The notes below the pieces were generated by a model. It saw nothing but the letters and a program-made list of their open reading frames with translations, searched no databases and was not told the origin of the DNA. From Pseudoselenomonas ruminantium (GTDB lineage Bacteria; Bacillota; Negativicutes; Selenomonadales; Selenomonadaceae), in the NCBI GenBank assembly GCA_002373045.1, contig DFHU01000007.1, forward strand, positions 1 to 64,000: a DNA stretch of 64,000 bases, written 5' to 3'. This document shows, piece by piece, positions 26,457 to 35,906 of this stretch (positions are counted from its first letter, which is position 1; the number at the start of each line of letters is the position of its first letter). Both the position numbers and the translations under genes were made by a program.

Positions 26457-26486
26457 TTTACAAAGAACACGAATTCTTTTTATAAT
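26457..26486 (+). promoter_or_regulatory. promoter of the cdaA operon
   Basis: TTTACA at 26457-26462 and TATAAT at 26481-26486, 18 bp apart. The 9-mer GAATTCTTT is repeated 20 bp apart across the -35 and just before the -10 (26451 and 26471) and may be a regulator site. Confidence 0.65.
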
Positions 26487-26533
26487 AGTGAGTAAAGATA
26501 TAACAGGAATGTAATACTAGGGAGTTTTGTTTT

Positions 26534-27373
26534 ATGCCGATTGATTTTACGTTGCCAGCACAATTTCATGGGATTCTTTCCACCATTGGGTGGTTTGATG
26601 TGTTGGACATCCTGATAGTGGCGGCAATCTTGTATAAAGTCTATGAAATGCTGCAGGATACACGGGCCATTACGCTGGTCAAAGGAATATTGGTTCTGCT
26701 GGCCGTAACCATGGTGTGCAGCTGGCTGGATTTGCATGTGATATCCTGGCTGCTGCAAAAAACCGTGACCCTGCTGTTTGTGGCATTGCCCATCGTCTTT
26801 CAGCCAGAATTGCGGCGCGCCTTGGAGCATTTGGGGCAGGGGCGCTTTTTAGGCTCGTCGGCATTACTCGATGATGAGCAGGCCAGACATTTGGTGGATG
26901 AAATCACCAAAGCGGTTAAGCAGCTGGCGGCTACGAAAACGGGGGCGCTATTGGTCATTGAGCGCAATATGGGCTTAAATGATGTCAGCGCCACAGGGAT
27001 TCAGATTGATGGACTTATTTCGGCAGAGTTTTTGTTAAATGTCTTTATTGTCAATACGCCGCTGCATGATGGTGCTACGGTTATCCGGGGCAATCGCCTG
27101 ATTGCTGCGGGGTGTCTTTTGCCGCTGACGGAAAATCGCACGCTTTCCACGGAACTGGGAACCCGCCATCGGGCGGCTATCGGCCTTTCGGAGCAGTGCG
27201 ATGCGCTGATTGTCGTGGTCAGCGAGGAAACCGGGACGATTTCTGTAGCGGAAAACGGCCATATCATGCGGCATTTAAGTCCGGAATATTTGAAGGAGGT
27301 ATTGATGCCTGCCTTTGAGATGCCGAACACAACGATTAAGGATATGGTGATGAACTGGAGGAAGAAGAAATGA
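26534..27373 (+). CDS. cdaA: diadenylate cyclase CdaA
   Basis: A 279-residue membrane enzyme making cyclic di-AMP from two ATP. Three N-terminal membrane helices (about residues 20-80) are followed by the DAC domain with NTPLHDGATVI (DGA motif) and GTRHRAAIGLSE (RHR motif), plus VVVSEETGTIS. It is the first gene of an operon with cdaR (four-base ATGA overlap). In Firmicutes the pathway controls potassium, osmotic balance and wall homeostasis. GGGAG precedes the ATG. Confidence 0.96.
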   Translation: MPIDFTLPAQFHGILSTIGWFDVLDILIVAAILYKVYEMLQDTRAITLVKGILVLLAVTMVCSWLDLHVISWLLQKTVTLLFVALPIVFQPELRRALEHLGQGRFLGSSALLDDEQARHLVDEITKAVKQLAATKTGALLVIERNMGLNDVSATGIQIDGLISAEFLLNVFIVNTPLHDGATVIRGNRLIAAGCLLPLTENRTLSTELGTRHRAAIGLSEQCDALIVVVSEETGTISVAENGHIMRHLSPEYLKEVLMPAFEMPNTTIKDMVMNWRKKK

Positions 27374-28323
27374 TTTCCAGCTTTCGCAGTTTGATTCAGC
27401 GTAATTTAGCGGCTAAAATCGCTTCTATATTGGTGGCGGTAATCCTTTGGGGTTATGTGATGAATGATCAAAACCCTTCTACGGAAGCAAATTTTACGAT
27501 TCCGGTTCAATTGGTTAATGTACCGGATGGGTATAAGGTCACGCAGAATGAGGATAAAGTCAAGATTACTGTGCGTGGGGTGCGGTCGCTTTTTGTCAAC
27601 AATGGCGATGCGGATTTCCGTGCTTATGTGGATTTGCATGGTGCGGAAGCAGGGAAGAAAGAGTATAAGGTCAAAGTCGATATGCCCCAGGGGTTCGAAC
27701 TGGTGGATGTATATCCGGGAACCATGGAGGTTATGTTGGACCCAATCGTGCAGCGCAAAGTGCGGGCGGATATCAATGTCAATGGTTCGCCGGCCAGTGG
27801 CGTGACGGTAGCAAGTGTTACACAAGCCAGTGAAGAAGTGACGGTGGAAGGACCATCTTCGCTGGTAAATGAAGTAGAAAGGCTTATTGGCTACGTAGGG
27901 CTTACCAGCAAAAATGAGACAGATTTTTCCCTGCAGGTGCCGCTGACGGCAATCAATGCGGATGGCCGGGAGGTGTCCGGGGTAACCATTCAGCCGTCTA
28001 CGATGTATGTGGCTGTGCGTATGGCCAGAGGCCTGACCAAGAAAATCGTCACGATAACGCCTGTTCCCGGGGATGATTTGAACAGTGCCCTGGAACTGGT
28101 GGCCATCAAACCGGACCCACTGCAAATTGAGATTGCCGGTGCAGAAAATGTCATTGCCAATTTAACTTCGGTGAACACCGAAAAGATTTCGTTGGCGGAT
28201 GTGTATAAGAATACCAATAAGACTGTTAAACTGGAACTCCCGCCAGGGGTAACGGTCACTAATCATGATGTGTTGGCGCATATTGTGGTGAAGAATAAGA
28301 AAACAAGTAAAGGTATGGAGTGA
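27370..28323 (+). CDS. cdaR: CdaR (YbbR-domain) regulator of CdaA
   Basis: A 317-residue protein with one N-terminal membrane helix (AKIASILVAVILWGYVMND, about residues 14-32) and tandem extracytoplasmic YbbR beta domains, seen as repeats of VKITVRGVRSLF, EEVTVEGPSSLVNEV and DPLQIEIAGAENVI. In known systems it binds and modulates CdaA. Start and stop overlap cdaA and the following FAD gene, so all three are coupled. Confidence 0.92.
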   Translation: MISSFRSLIQRNLAAKIASILVAVILWGYVMNDQNPSTEANFTIPVQLVNVPDGYKVTQNEDKVKITVRGVRSLFVNNGDADFRAYVDLHGAEAGKKEYKVKVDMPQGFELVDVYPGTMEVMLDPIVQRKVRADINVNGSPASGVTVASVTQASEEVTVEGPSSLVNEVERLIGYVGLTSKNETDFSLQVPLTAINADGREVSGVTIQPSTMYVAVRMARGLTKKIVTITPVPGDDLNSALELVAIKPDPLQIEIAGAENVIANLTSVNTEKISLADVYKNTNKTVKLELPPGVTVTNHDVLAHIVVKNKKTSKGME

Positions 28324-29933
28324 AGGTTCAAGTGATTCGTATAAAAAACTTACAGGTGGCTTTTGATGATGAGCGCCCGTTGAGAACACTTGCAGCCAAG
28401 CGATTGCAATTACCACCTCAGGCTGTTGCTGAGGTGGTAATTGTACGTAAGGCTGTAGATGCCCGCCGTTATCATGGCGCGCCGGTGCAGTTTGTTTATA
28501 TGCTGGATGTGTCGGTGAATATGCCGGAGAAGAAAGTGCTGCAAAAACTGCGCAAGGATAAAAATGTGGAAATTTTGGTGCAAAAAAAGGCTGCTCCATT
28601 AAATTTCCGTGCGCATACAAATCATGATTTGCGTCCTGTGGTGGTCGGTTTTGGCCCTGCAGGCATGTTTGCGGCATTGACGCTGGCTAAAGCGGGCTGG
28701 AATCCGTTGGTCTTGGAACGCGGCGGTGATGTGGACAGCCGTAAGGCGGCCATAGAGTGCTTCTGGCAGACGGGGACATTGGATGAGCGTTCTAATGTGC
28801 AGTTTGGTGAAGGTGGTGCGGGTACATTCTCGGATGGCAAGCTGACTACCCGCATTAGTGACGGACATATTCAGGATGTGCTTGAGGCCTTTATCGCGGC
28901 CGGGGCGCCTGAGGAAATTCGCTATTTGCATAAGCCGCATATCGGTACGGATTTATTGCAGGGCGTGGTCAAAAACATCCGCAAGGAAATCATCCGCTTG
29001 GGTGGTGAAGTCCGCTTTAATGCGCAGGTTACGGATATGGAAATCGAGCAGGATCAGGTGCAGGCGGTCATCGTCAACGCTGAAGAACGCATTGCCTGTC
29101 AGCAGGTCTTTATGGGAATTGGCCATTCAGCCCGCGATACTTATCGCATGCTGTTGGCAAAAGGCTTGAAAATGGAGGCTAAACCCTTTGCTATCGGCGT
29201 GCGCATTGAGCATCCGCAGGAATTTATCGACCGAGCGCAATACGGTGAGGATGCGGGTCATCCCCGCCTGCCGGTGGCGGACTATGCGCTGACCTATAAG
29301 GACCCTGTGACTGGACGCGGGGCGTATTCCTTCTGTATGTGTCCCGGCGGACAGGTGGTCGCAGCAACGTCGCTTAAAGAACAGGTCTGCACGAACGGAA
29401 TGAGCAATTACAAGCGTGATTCCGGCATTGCCAACAGTGCACTGTTGGTGCAGGTGGGGCCTGAGGATTTCGGCCAGGAAGTGCTCGCGGGCATGAATCT
29501 GCAGGATAAACTGGAAAAGCTGGCCTTTGACCTCGGTGGCCGGAATTATCATGCACCGGTGCAGACCGTAGGGGATTTCCTGGGGGGCACGTTTGGTTCT
29601 ACGCAGTTCTTGACCACGCCGACCTATCAGCCGGGGGTAAAAGCGGTGGACTTGCATAAGTGCCTGCCAGATTTTCTTACCCGCACGCTGGAAGGTGCGC
29701 TGCCGCATTTTGACCATAAAATCAAGGGCTTTGCCGATAAGGGCGCAGTAATGACCGGTGTGGAGGCACGTTCTTCTGCGCCCTGCCGTATCTGCCGCAG
29801 CCGGGAAACGATGCTGGCAGAGGGCATAAACGGACTTTATCCTATGGGAGAAGGTGCCGGCTACGCCGGGGGCATTATGAGTGCTGCGGTTGATGGGATG
29901 AAGGCAGCTTATATGTTTTTAACTGAGCGGTAA
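28320..29933 (+). CDS. FAD-dependent dehydrogenase (COG2509-like)
   Basis: A 537-residue flavoprotein of the uncharacterised COG2509 group. An N-terminal domain of about 95 residues precedes the dinucleotide-binding VVVGFGPAGMFAALTLAKAG with a following Glu (LVLERGG), then FGEGGAGTFSDGKLTTR. The C terminus has GLYPMGEGAGYAGGIMSAAV, the FAD-binding end. The GTG start overlaps the cdaR stop. The gene usually found after cdaR in many Firmicutes is glmM; here this flavoprotein follows. The reaction is unknown. A perfect 15-bp inverted repeat lies in its first 125 bases. Confidence 0.85.
   Translation: MKVQVIRIKNLQVAFDDERPLRTLAAKRLQLPPQAVAEVVIVRKAVDARRYHGAPVQFVYMLDVSVNMPEKKVLQKLRKDKNVEILVQKKAAPLNFRAHTNHDLRPVVVGFGPAGMFAALTLAKAGWNPLVLERGGDVDSRKAAIECFWQTGTLDERSNVQFGEGGAGTFSDGKLTTRISDGHIQDVLEAFIAAGAPEEIRYLHKPHIGTDLLQGVVKNIRKEIIRLGGEVRFNAQVTDMEIEQDQVQAVIVNAEERIACQQVFMGIGHSARDTYRMLLAKGLKMEAKPFAIGVRIEHPQEFIDRAQYGEDAGHPRLPVADYALTYKDPVTGRGAYSFCMCPGGQVVAATSLKEQVCTNGMSNYKRDSGIANSALLVQVGPEDFGQEVLAGMNLQDKLEKLAFDLGGRNYHAPVQTVGDFLGGTFGSTQFLTTPTYQPGVKAVDLHKCLPDFLTRTLEGALPHFDHKIKGFADKGAVMTGVEARSSAPCRICRSRETMLAEGINGLYPMGEGAGYAGGIMSAAVDGMKAAYMFLTER
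28407..28443 (+). repeat. perfect inverted repeat inside coding start
   Basis: Two perfect 15-base arms (CAATTACCACCTCAG and its complement) flank a seven-base loop within codons 30-41 of the FAD gene. The stem would be very stable in RNA. Confidence 0.75.
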
Positions 29934-29963
29934 TTGTCTTTTTTGCCTGTCCTGTGTTAAAAT
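29934..29963 (+). promoter_or_regulatory. putative promoter of permease gene
   Basis: TTGTCT at 29934-29939 and TAAAAT at 29958-29963, 18 bp apart, overlapping the FAD gene stop. Confidence 0.45.
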
Positions 29964-29997
29964 AAAATTAGTGTACTGTATGGAGGATGAGCTGTTT

Positions 29998-31254
29998 ATG
30001 CGTTTTGGCCGGGATATTTTCGCCGGGGTGACCATGGCGATGGCCTCTTTGGCGATATTTACAGCGGCAGCTTCCATGTTGCAGCAGGCGGGAATGGATT
30101 TTGCCGGCAGTTTTACAGCAGGTGTGTTGTTGTCGCTGGTGGGAACATTGTGGTCTGCTTATAAGCGGTATGGTGTTGTTTTGACTCCATCTTTGACCGC
30201 AACTGGGTATTTGGTCTTTATTGTGGCCATTTCCCATGGTTTAGGCTGGCAGGCCATGCTGGGCATTAGCTTTTCCGCCTCACTGTTGGGCCTGCTCCTT
30301 TGGCAGGGAAGTACCTGTCTTCCACGCTGGAATCTGCCGCGGATATTTCCCTGGGGGATAAAGCTGGCACTGGCGGTATTTTTAATCTGTCTGGGCCTGA
30401 AGATGGGGCGTATTGTGATTACCTCGCCATGGCAGGTTACGATGTTGGGCGACGCTGCCGACCCGCTGATGTATTGGAGCATGGCCGGTATTGTGCTGAC
30501 CTTGGCCCTGCTGGCTGGGGGCTGGCGCAGTGCCTTGCCTGTCGGTATGGTGATTACAGGCGCAGTTACATTTAGCGAAGGTTTTTGGGTGATTCCTGCA
30601 GCGCCTTTTTTTCTCCCGGAGGGGTTGGAAAAAGTGTTTGGCCAGTTGTCTTTAGGCGTTTCGGGTGTCCAAAACAGTGCCTTTTATCTTGTGACCGTGC
30701 TCAGTCTGTTGGTTATGCTCAGTGCAATTCACTGGAGTACATTTTCAGCTTTGTCCCGGGCAGGCAAGCCTGCAGAGGGCGTCCGCTTCCTGTTTGCGTT
30801 GGGCACCTTAGGGGCGTTAGCCGGCGTACCGCCACTGGTTATTTCCCCGGTATCGGCAGTTTCTGCAGAAGGGAATGGCCGGTGGGGAGTTTTGGCTGCG
30901 GCCCTGCTTTTTGCCGGGGCACTGTTTTGTGAACCGATTATTGCGGCTATGGCAGCTTTTCCCGCCATGGCAGTACCCGTGCTCGTGGGCAGTGGTTTTT
31001 TACTGCTGTTGGCGGCATTGCCGGGCTGTTCGCTTTCGGAAAATCCTTTGGAGCGGCGGGCTGAGGTGTTGGCCATTAGCGTGTTGGTTTTGCTGTTACC
31101 GTTGACGGGAAATTTTGCTACGGCTTTGGGATCTTCGTTGATTGGTTATGCGCTTTTTATGAGCATGGCCGGGAATTTCCGGCAGGTGGCAGGAATGGTT
31201 TGGTTAATAAGCGGCATTTTTGCCCTTTATTATGTCTATGGAAGTCTGTTTTGA
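29998..31254 (+). CDS. NCS2-like purine/uracil permease family protein
   Basis: A 418-residue polytopic membrane protein with about twelve hydrophobic segments. Segment spacing and a Gly/Pro-rich IFPWGIKLALAVFLICLGLK-type region resemble NCS2 (xanthine, uracil, guanine) permeases, with GTLGALAGVPPLVISPVSAV in the second half. The substrate cannot be assigned. GGAGG at 29982-29986 favours ATG 29998 over the upstream GTG at 29971. It is followed closely by the hydrolase gene. Confidence 0.65.
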   Translation: MRFGRDIFAGVTMAMASLAIFTAAASMLQQAGMDFAGSFTAGVLLSLVGTLWSAYKRYGVVLTPSLTATGYLVFIVAISHGLGWQAMLGISFSASLLGLLLWQGSTCLPRWNLPRIFPWGIKLALAVFLICLGLKMGRIVITSPWQVTMLGDAADPLMYWSMAGIVLTLALLAGGWRSALPVGMVITGAVTFSEGFWVIPAAPFFLPEGLEKVFGQLSLGVSGVQNSAFYLVTVLSLLVMLSAIHWSTFSALSRAGKPAEGVRFLFALGTLGALAGVPPLVISPVSAVSAEGNGRWGVLAAALLFAGALFCEPIIAAMAAFPAMAVPVLVGSGFLLLLAALPGCSLSENPLERRAEVLAISVLVLLLPLTGNFATALGSSLIGYALFMSMAGNFRQVAGMVWLISGIFALYYVYGSLF

Positions 31255-31276
31255 TAAGTTAAGGAGTGTGCTGTTC

Positions 31277-32059
31277 GTGATATTTGACCGTTGTTCGAGA
31301 GTGGTTATGGCTGGCCTGTTGGCTGGCAGCTTGGCTTTTGCTGTGCCTGATTACAGCGAAGCCCGTCATATGGCGATGAATCCGGAAATGGAAACCAAGG
31401 TGGATACCCATCATAAGCTAAATATGGGAGGAAACAGCACCCGTACCGTGGAACGCGGAACGCGCAGGCTGGAATCCCGCATTGATGCCATTTTGCATCC
31501 GCCTGTCGAGAAGGTGGAAAACACCATTAAGGTTCATCAGACGGTGTCGGCTTATGATGATTCCATCATGGGAACGCCGCTTGCCAGTCAGGAACAATGT
31601 GTGAAGTATCTGTTAAGCGTAAATCCCCGGCCGGATATCTCGGTATCGCCGCAGGAACTGGTGGCCTACTATTACGAAGAAGGCGCACGTGAGGGGATTC
31701 GTCCGGATGTGGCCTTTGCTCAGGCCTTAAAGGAAACGGGGTTCTTCCGCTATGGCGGAACGGTAACACCTGACCAGAACAACTACTGCGGTTTGGGAAC
31801 GACCAGCAGTGAGGTGAAGGGCGCTTATTTCAGCTCGGCTCAGCTGGGTGTGCGGGCACAGATTCAGCATTTACTGGCCTATGCTTCTACCCGCCAGCCG
31901 AGTGAACAGGTGGTAGATCCCCGCTATGGCCTGGTGCGTAACACGTATGGTTCACGGACCTTGAACAGCTGGACGGATCTCAATGGCCGTTGGGCAGTTC
32001 CGGGGTATACCTATGGGCAGAGCATTATGAGTATGTTCCGCGAAATGTTGTCACGTTAA
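31277..32059 (+). CDS. exported glucosaminidase-family wall hydrolase
   Basis: About 260 residues. The signal peptide (CSRVVMAGLLAGSLAFAVP, cleavage near YSEA) indicates export. The C-terminal domain has YYYEEGAREGIRPDVAFAQA, LKETGFFRYGGTVTPDQNNY and CGLGTTSSEVKGAYFSSAQL, the lysozyme-like glucosaminidase fold with its catalytic Glu in QALKETGFF. It should cut peptidoglycan glycan strands. AAGGAG at 31261-31266 suits the GTG at 31277; the longer reading from 31220 overlaps the permease. Confidence 0.82.
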   Translation: MIFDRCSRVVMAGLLAGSLAFAVPDYSEARHMAMNPEMETKVDTHHKLNMGGNSTRTVERGTRRLESRIDAILHPPVEKVENTIKVHQTVSAYDDSIMGTPLASQEQCVKYLLSVNPRPDISVSPQELVAYYYEEGAREGIRPDVAFAQALKETGFFRYGGTVTPDQNNYCGLGTTSSEVKGAYFSSAQLGVRAQIQHLLAYASTRQPSEQVVDPRYGLVRNTYGSRTLNSWTDLNGRWAVPGYTYGQSIMSMFREMLSR

Positions 32060-32091
32060 TTAATTACAAGATGAGAGGATATTAATAACTT

Positions 32092-33714
32092 ATGATTACG
32101 ACCAACAATGTTAGTTTACAATTTGGCAAGCGTGTACTTTACAAGGATGTAAATCTGAAATTTACGCCGGGTAACTGCTATGGTATTATCGGCGCCAATG
32201 GTGCCGGTAAATCCACGTTTTTGAAATTGCTGTCCGGCGAGATTGAACCGACTGGCGGTAATATCGAAATTACGCCGGGTGAGCGTTTGGCTGTATTGCA
32301 GCAGGACCATTATGCTTATGATGATTATGAAGTTTTGCGTACGGTTATCATGGGGCATAAGCGTCTGGTCGAAATCATGGACGAAAAAGATGCCCTGTAT
32401 GCCAAGCCGGATTTCTCCGAAGAAGATGGCATGAAGGCATCCGAACTCGAAGCCGAATTTGCGGAACTCAACGGTTGGGATGCGGAGTCTGAAGCTGCCC
32501 GCCTCTTAAATGGTCTGGGCATTCCCGAAGAAGAACACACCATGAAGATGGCGGACCTCACGGCCAAGGAAAAGGTGCGTGTACTTCTGGCACAGGCACT
32601 CTTTGGCAATCCGGATATCCTTCTCCTGGACGAGCCGACCAACCATTTGGACGTAGAAAGCATCAACTGGCTCGAAGATTTCCTGGCTAGTTTTGAAAAT
32701 ACCGTTATCGTGGTATCCCATGACCGTCATTTCCTCAATCAGGTCTGCACTTATATCTGCGATGTAGACTTCGGCGCCATTCAGCTCTACGCTGGTAACT
32801 ATGACTTCTGGTATCAGTCCAGTCAGCTGGCTCTGCAGCTGCAGAAGGAGCAGAACAAGAAGGCTGAGGAAAAAATCAAGGAATTGCAGAACTTCATTGC
32901 GCGCTTTGCGGCTAATGCAGCTAAATCCAAGCAGGCTACCAGCCGTAAGAAGCTGCTCGATAAAATCAAGGTGGAGGACATCAAGCCGTCTTCCCGTCGT
33001 TATCCGTACATTGCCTTCACGCCAGACCGCGAAGCTGGTGACCAGCTCCTGCAGGTGGACGGCATTTCCAAGACCGTTGATGGCGAGCAGGTGCTCAAAA
33101 ATGTCAGCTTCACGCTGAAACGCGGCGACAAGGTGGCCTTTGTCGGCCCCAACAGCATCGGCAAGACCATGCTCTTTAAGATTCTCATGGGCGAGGAAGA
33201 ACCGGATGAAGGTACGTTCAAATGGGGCGTAACGACCACGCAGGCTTATCTGCCGGCAGATAACTCCGCTTACTTTGACGGTGTGTCCCTGTCGCTTGTA
33301 GATTGGTTGCGTCAGTATTCCAAAGACCCGGATGAAACCTTTGTGCGCGGCTTCTTAGGCCGTATGCTCTTCTCCGGTGAGGAAAGCCTCAAAAAAGCGT
33401 CTGTACTCTCCGGTGGTGAGCGCGTGCGCTGCATGCTGTCCAAGATGATGCTCTCCGGTGCAAATGTCCTGTTGATGGATGAGCCGACCAACCATCTGGA
33501 TTTGGAATCCATCACGGCACTCAATAACGGTCTTATCGCCTTTGGCGGCACGGCACTCTTTGTGTCCCATGACCATGAGTTCGTGCAGACCATTGCCAAC
33601 CGTATCATTGACATTACGCCGGATGGGGTAGTTGACCGCGTGACGACGTATGATGACTTCCTGGCCAATGAAACGGTGAAACAGCAGTTAGCAGAGAAAT
33701 ACGGCAAGAAATAA
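32092..33714 (+). CDS. ABC-F family ATPase (YbiT-like)
   Basis: A 540-residue protein with two ATPase domains and no membrane segments, as in ABC-F translation factors. Walker A motifs are GANGAGKST (about residues 34-42) and GPNSIGKT; both Walker B motifs end in DEPTNHLD. The second signature is a normal LSGGERVR. The first is altered to LTAKEKVRV, as in many YbiT-type members. A Lys-rich linker (about residues 240-300) joins the domains. It probably acts on the ribosome E site by family analogy. No antibiotic-resistance role can be claimed. Confidence 0.9.
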   Translation: MITTNNVSLQFGKRVLYKDVNLKFTPGNCYGIIGANGAGKSTFLKLLSGEIEPTGGNIEITPGERLAVLQQDHYAYDDYEVLRTVIMGHKRLVEIMDEKDALYAKPDFSEEDGMKASELEAEFAELNGWDAESEAARLLNGLGIPEEEHTMKMADLTAKEKVRVLLAQALFGNPDILLLDEPTNHLDVESINWLEDFLASFENTVIVVSHDRHFLNQVCTYICDVDFGAIQLYAGNYDFWYQSSQLALQLQKEQNKKAEEKIKELQNFIARFAANAAKSKQATSRKKLLDKIKVEDIKPSSRRYPYIAFTPDREAGDQLLQVDGISKTVDGEQVLKNVSFTLKRGDKVAFVGPNSIGKTMLFKILMGEEEPDEGTFKWGVTTTQAYLPADNSAYFDGVSLSLVDWLRQYSKDPDETFVRGFLGRMLFSGEESLKKASVLSGGERVRCMLSKMMLSGANVLLMDEPTNHLDLESITALNNGLIAFGGTALFVSHDHEFVQTIANRIIDITPDGVVDRVTTYDDFLANETVKQQLAEKYGKK

Positions 33715-33760
33715 GTAACATCAACATAGAAGCAGACTTATGACTAAAGGAGCCAGTACT

Positions 33761-35359
33761 ATGCTGGGACAATTCTTTAAGAAAAGTGAAGATGCTGGCA
33801 CCGCCAACCGCCTGAAGGAAATGGTGGCGGTGCTTAGAAAGCGGGATATCGTCAAGGGCGTAACTCCGGAAAAACTGCGGCAAATCCTTGAAGACTTAGG
33901 CCCTACTTTTGTAAAGTTAGGCCAGGTTATGAGTATGCGCCCCGATTTTCTGCCGCCGGAATACTGCGATGAATTGATGAAACTGCAGTCTGAGGCCAAA
34001 CCGATGCCCTTTACCACTGTGGTGGAGGTTATTGAGCGGGAATACAACCGCCGTTGGAATCAGGTGTTCTCTTATATTGATGAGGAAGCCATCGGCTCCG
34101 CCAGTATTGCGCAGGTTCATCGGGCAGTGCTCACCACCGGAGAAAAAGTAGTGGTGAAGGTACAGCGGCCTGGTATATATGAGATAATGAGCAAGGATAT
34201 CGTCCTGTTAAAGCGGGCGGCTACACTACTGAAAGTGGTGAGCCGTTCCCAGGATGTTATCGACTTCAATATGGTGCTCGATGAAATGTGGACCATTGCC
34301 AAGCAGGAAATGGACTTTCTCATGGAAGCTGACCATATTGAAGAATTTACGCATCTCAACCGGGATGTGGATTATGTAACCTGCCCGCGGGTTTTCCGCA
34401 ATCTCTCCATGCAGCATATTTTGGTGATGGAGTATGTGGATGGTATCTGTATTGACGATTTTGCCAAGCTCAAGGAGCGGGGCTATGATATCAATACGTT
34501 GGGCCGTCGCTTGGGTGAAAATTATGTGCGGCAGATTATCGAGGACGGATTCTTCCATGCAGACCCTCACCCCGGCAATATCTGGATTCGCAATGGTCGT
34601 ATTGTCTGGCTGGATTTAGGCATGATGGGCAGGCTGTCCGGGCGTGACCGGGCGGCTATCCGCAAGGCGATATACTCCTTGGCACATCATGATACCTTTG
34701 AAATGAAGGCAGCGGTGCTTTCCCTGGGGATTGTTAAGGGAAAAGTCAACCATACGGCGCTTTATCAGGATATTGATGCCATGCTGGCACAGTACAGCAG
34801 TCTGGACTTCAGCGAATTGCAGATGGGGGTACTGACGCGTCAGATTATGAATCTGATGCGTGTTCACCATATTGCCTGTCCGCAGGGACTTTCGATGTTT
34901 GCGCGTGGCGTGCTGACGGTAGAAGGCGTTATGCGGCTTTGCTGCCCGAAGGTCAGCTTTGTGGAAATCTTTGCCCGCAGCCTTGCTGTGGATTACAAGA
35001 AGAATTTTGATTGGAAGGACGAGCTCGAAAAGGCTAAGCAGGAGGGCTTGATGCTCCTGAAAAAATCAGCCCAGCTGCCGGAGCAGATTTCCGATATCCT
35101 CAAAATGACCATGAGCGGTCAGACCAAGGTGAATCTCGATGTCACGGGGTCAGAAGAACCTCTGCGGCATCTTGACCGCATGATTAACAAGGTGATATTA
35201 GCAGTGCTGGTTGCGGCGCTTCTGCTTGGTTCAAGTACCATCTGTACAACGCAGATGACGCCTAAAATAATGGAAATACCTTTGTTGGGCGTTTTGGGAT
35301 ATTTAATCGCATTTATACTTAGCCTGAGGATTATTTGGGAAATTCATAAGGAGCCTTAA
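33761..35359 (+). CDS. AarF/UbiB (ABC1) family atypical kinase
   Basis: A 532-residue UbiB-type protein. It carries the ABC1 signature region LGPTFVKLGQVMSMRPDFLP with the KxGQ motif, EEAIGSASIAQVHRAVL with the Ala-rich nucleotide loop, VVVKVQRPG (Lys), and HADPHPGNIWI plus VWLDLGMMGRL for catalysis. Two C-terminal membrane helices (around residues 480-530) anchor it. Family members support quinone or isoprenoid lipid metabolism. AAAGGAG at 33746-33752 sets ATG 33761 rather than 33740. Confidence 0.9.
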   Translation: MLGQFFKKSEDAGTANRLKEMVAVLRKRDIVKGVTPEKLRQILEDLGPTFVKLGQVMSMRPDFLPPEYCDELMKLQSEAKPMPFTTVVEVIEREYNRRWNQVFSYIDEEAIGSASIAQVHRAVLTTGEKVVVKVQRPGIYEIMSKDIVLLKRAATLLKVVSRSQDVIDFNMVLDEMWTIAKQEMDFLMEADHIEEFTHLNRDVDYVTCPRVFRNLSMQHILVMEYVDGICIDDFAKLKERGYDINTLGRRLGENYVRQIIEDGFFHADPHPGNIWIRNGRIVWLDLGMMGRLSGRDRAAIRKAIYSLAHHDTFEMKAAVLSLGIVKGKVNHTALYQDIDAMLAQYSSLDFSELQMGVLTRQIMNLMRVHHIACPQGLSMFARGVLTVEGVMRLCCPKVSFVEIFARSLAVDYKKNFDWKDELEKAKQEGLMLLKKSAQLPEQISDILKMTMSGQTKVNLDVTGSEEPLRHLDRMINKVILAVLVAALLLGSSTICTTQMTPKIMEIPLLGVLGYLIAFILSLRIIWEIHKEP

Positions 35360-35388
35360 ATTCACAGGCAGATGAGGAGGAATGATTT

Positions 35389-35751
35389 ATGAGAGGAATT
35401 CGCGGCGCAATTGTAGTCGGGGAGAACAAGAAGGAGGAAATCTGGCAGGCAGCCAAAATGCTGCTGTCGCAGATTCTGCGGCGCAACAAGGTGAAGCCGG
35501 AGGATATCGGTGCTTGTATCTTCAGTTGTACCAGTGATCTGACCGCAGGTTTTCCGGCAACGGGGGCCCGTCAGATGGAAGGCTTTGATAAGGTTCCCCT
35601 TTTTGATACGCGGGTGCCTGAGGTGGATGAATCCATGGAGCGTTGCATTCGCGTGCTGCTGCTTGTCGATACAGAAATCAAACAGGCAGATATTCAGCAT
35701 GTTTACATGGGTAAAGCACAGGAGCTGCGTCCTGATTTGCGAAACTTCTAA
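35389..35751 (+). CDS. aroH: chorismate mutase AroH type
   Basis: A 120-residue trimeric AroH-type enzyme converting chorismate to prephenate for phenylalanine and tyrosine synthesis. It begins RGIRGAIVVGENKKEEI with the active-site Arg, then IGACIFSCTSDLTAGFPA, GFDKVPLFDTRVPEVD and VLLLVDTEIKQADIQHVYMG with the Arg/Tyr region. GAGGAGG precedes the ATG. It is followed by a strong terminator. Confidence 0.93.
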   Translation: MRGIRGAIVVGENKKEEIWQAAKMLLSQILRRNKVKPEDIGACIFSCTSDLTAGFPATGARQMEGFDKVPLFDTRVPEVDESMERCIRVLLLVDTEIKQADIQHVYMGKAQELRPDLRNF

Positions 35752-35812
35752 GTTTCATTGTTTGAAAACGTAATTATCAATAATCGTTTCTTAAAAAAAC
35801 ATAAAAGAAATT

Positions 35813-35858
35813 AATGGAAAATGGACAAAGGGTCTGTACATTTTCCATTTTTTTTTGT
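35813..35858 (+). terminator. terminator after aroH
   Basis: AATGGAAAATG and CATTTTCCATT arms followed by a run of T. Confidence 0.85.
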
Positions 35859-35906
35859 AGAATGATGTTTGTAAACGAAACTATTTTAGGTAAGGAGAGA
35901 TACGCA

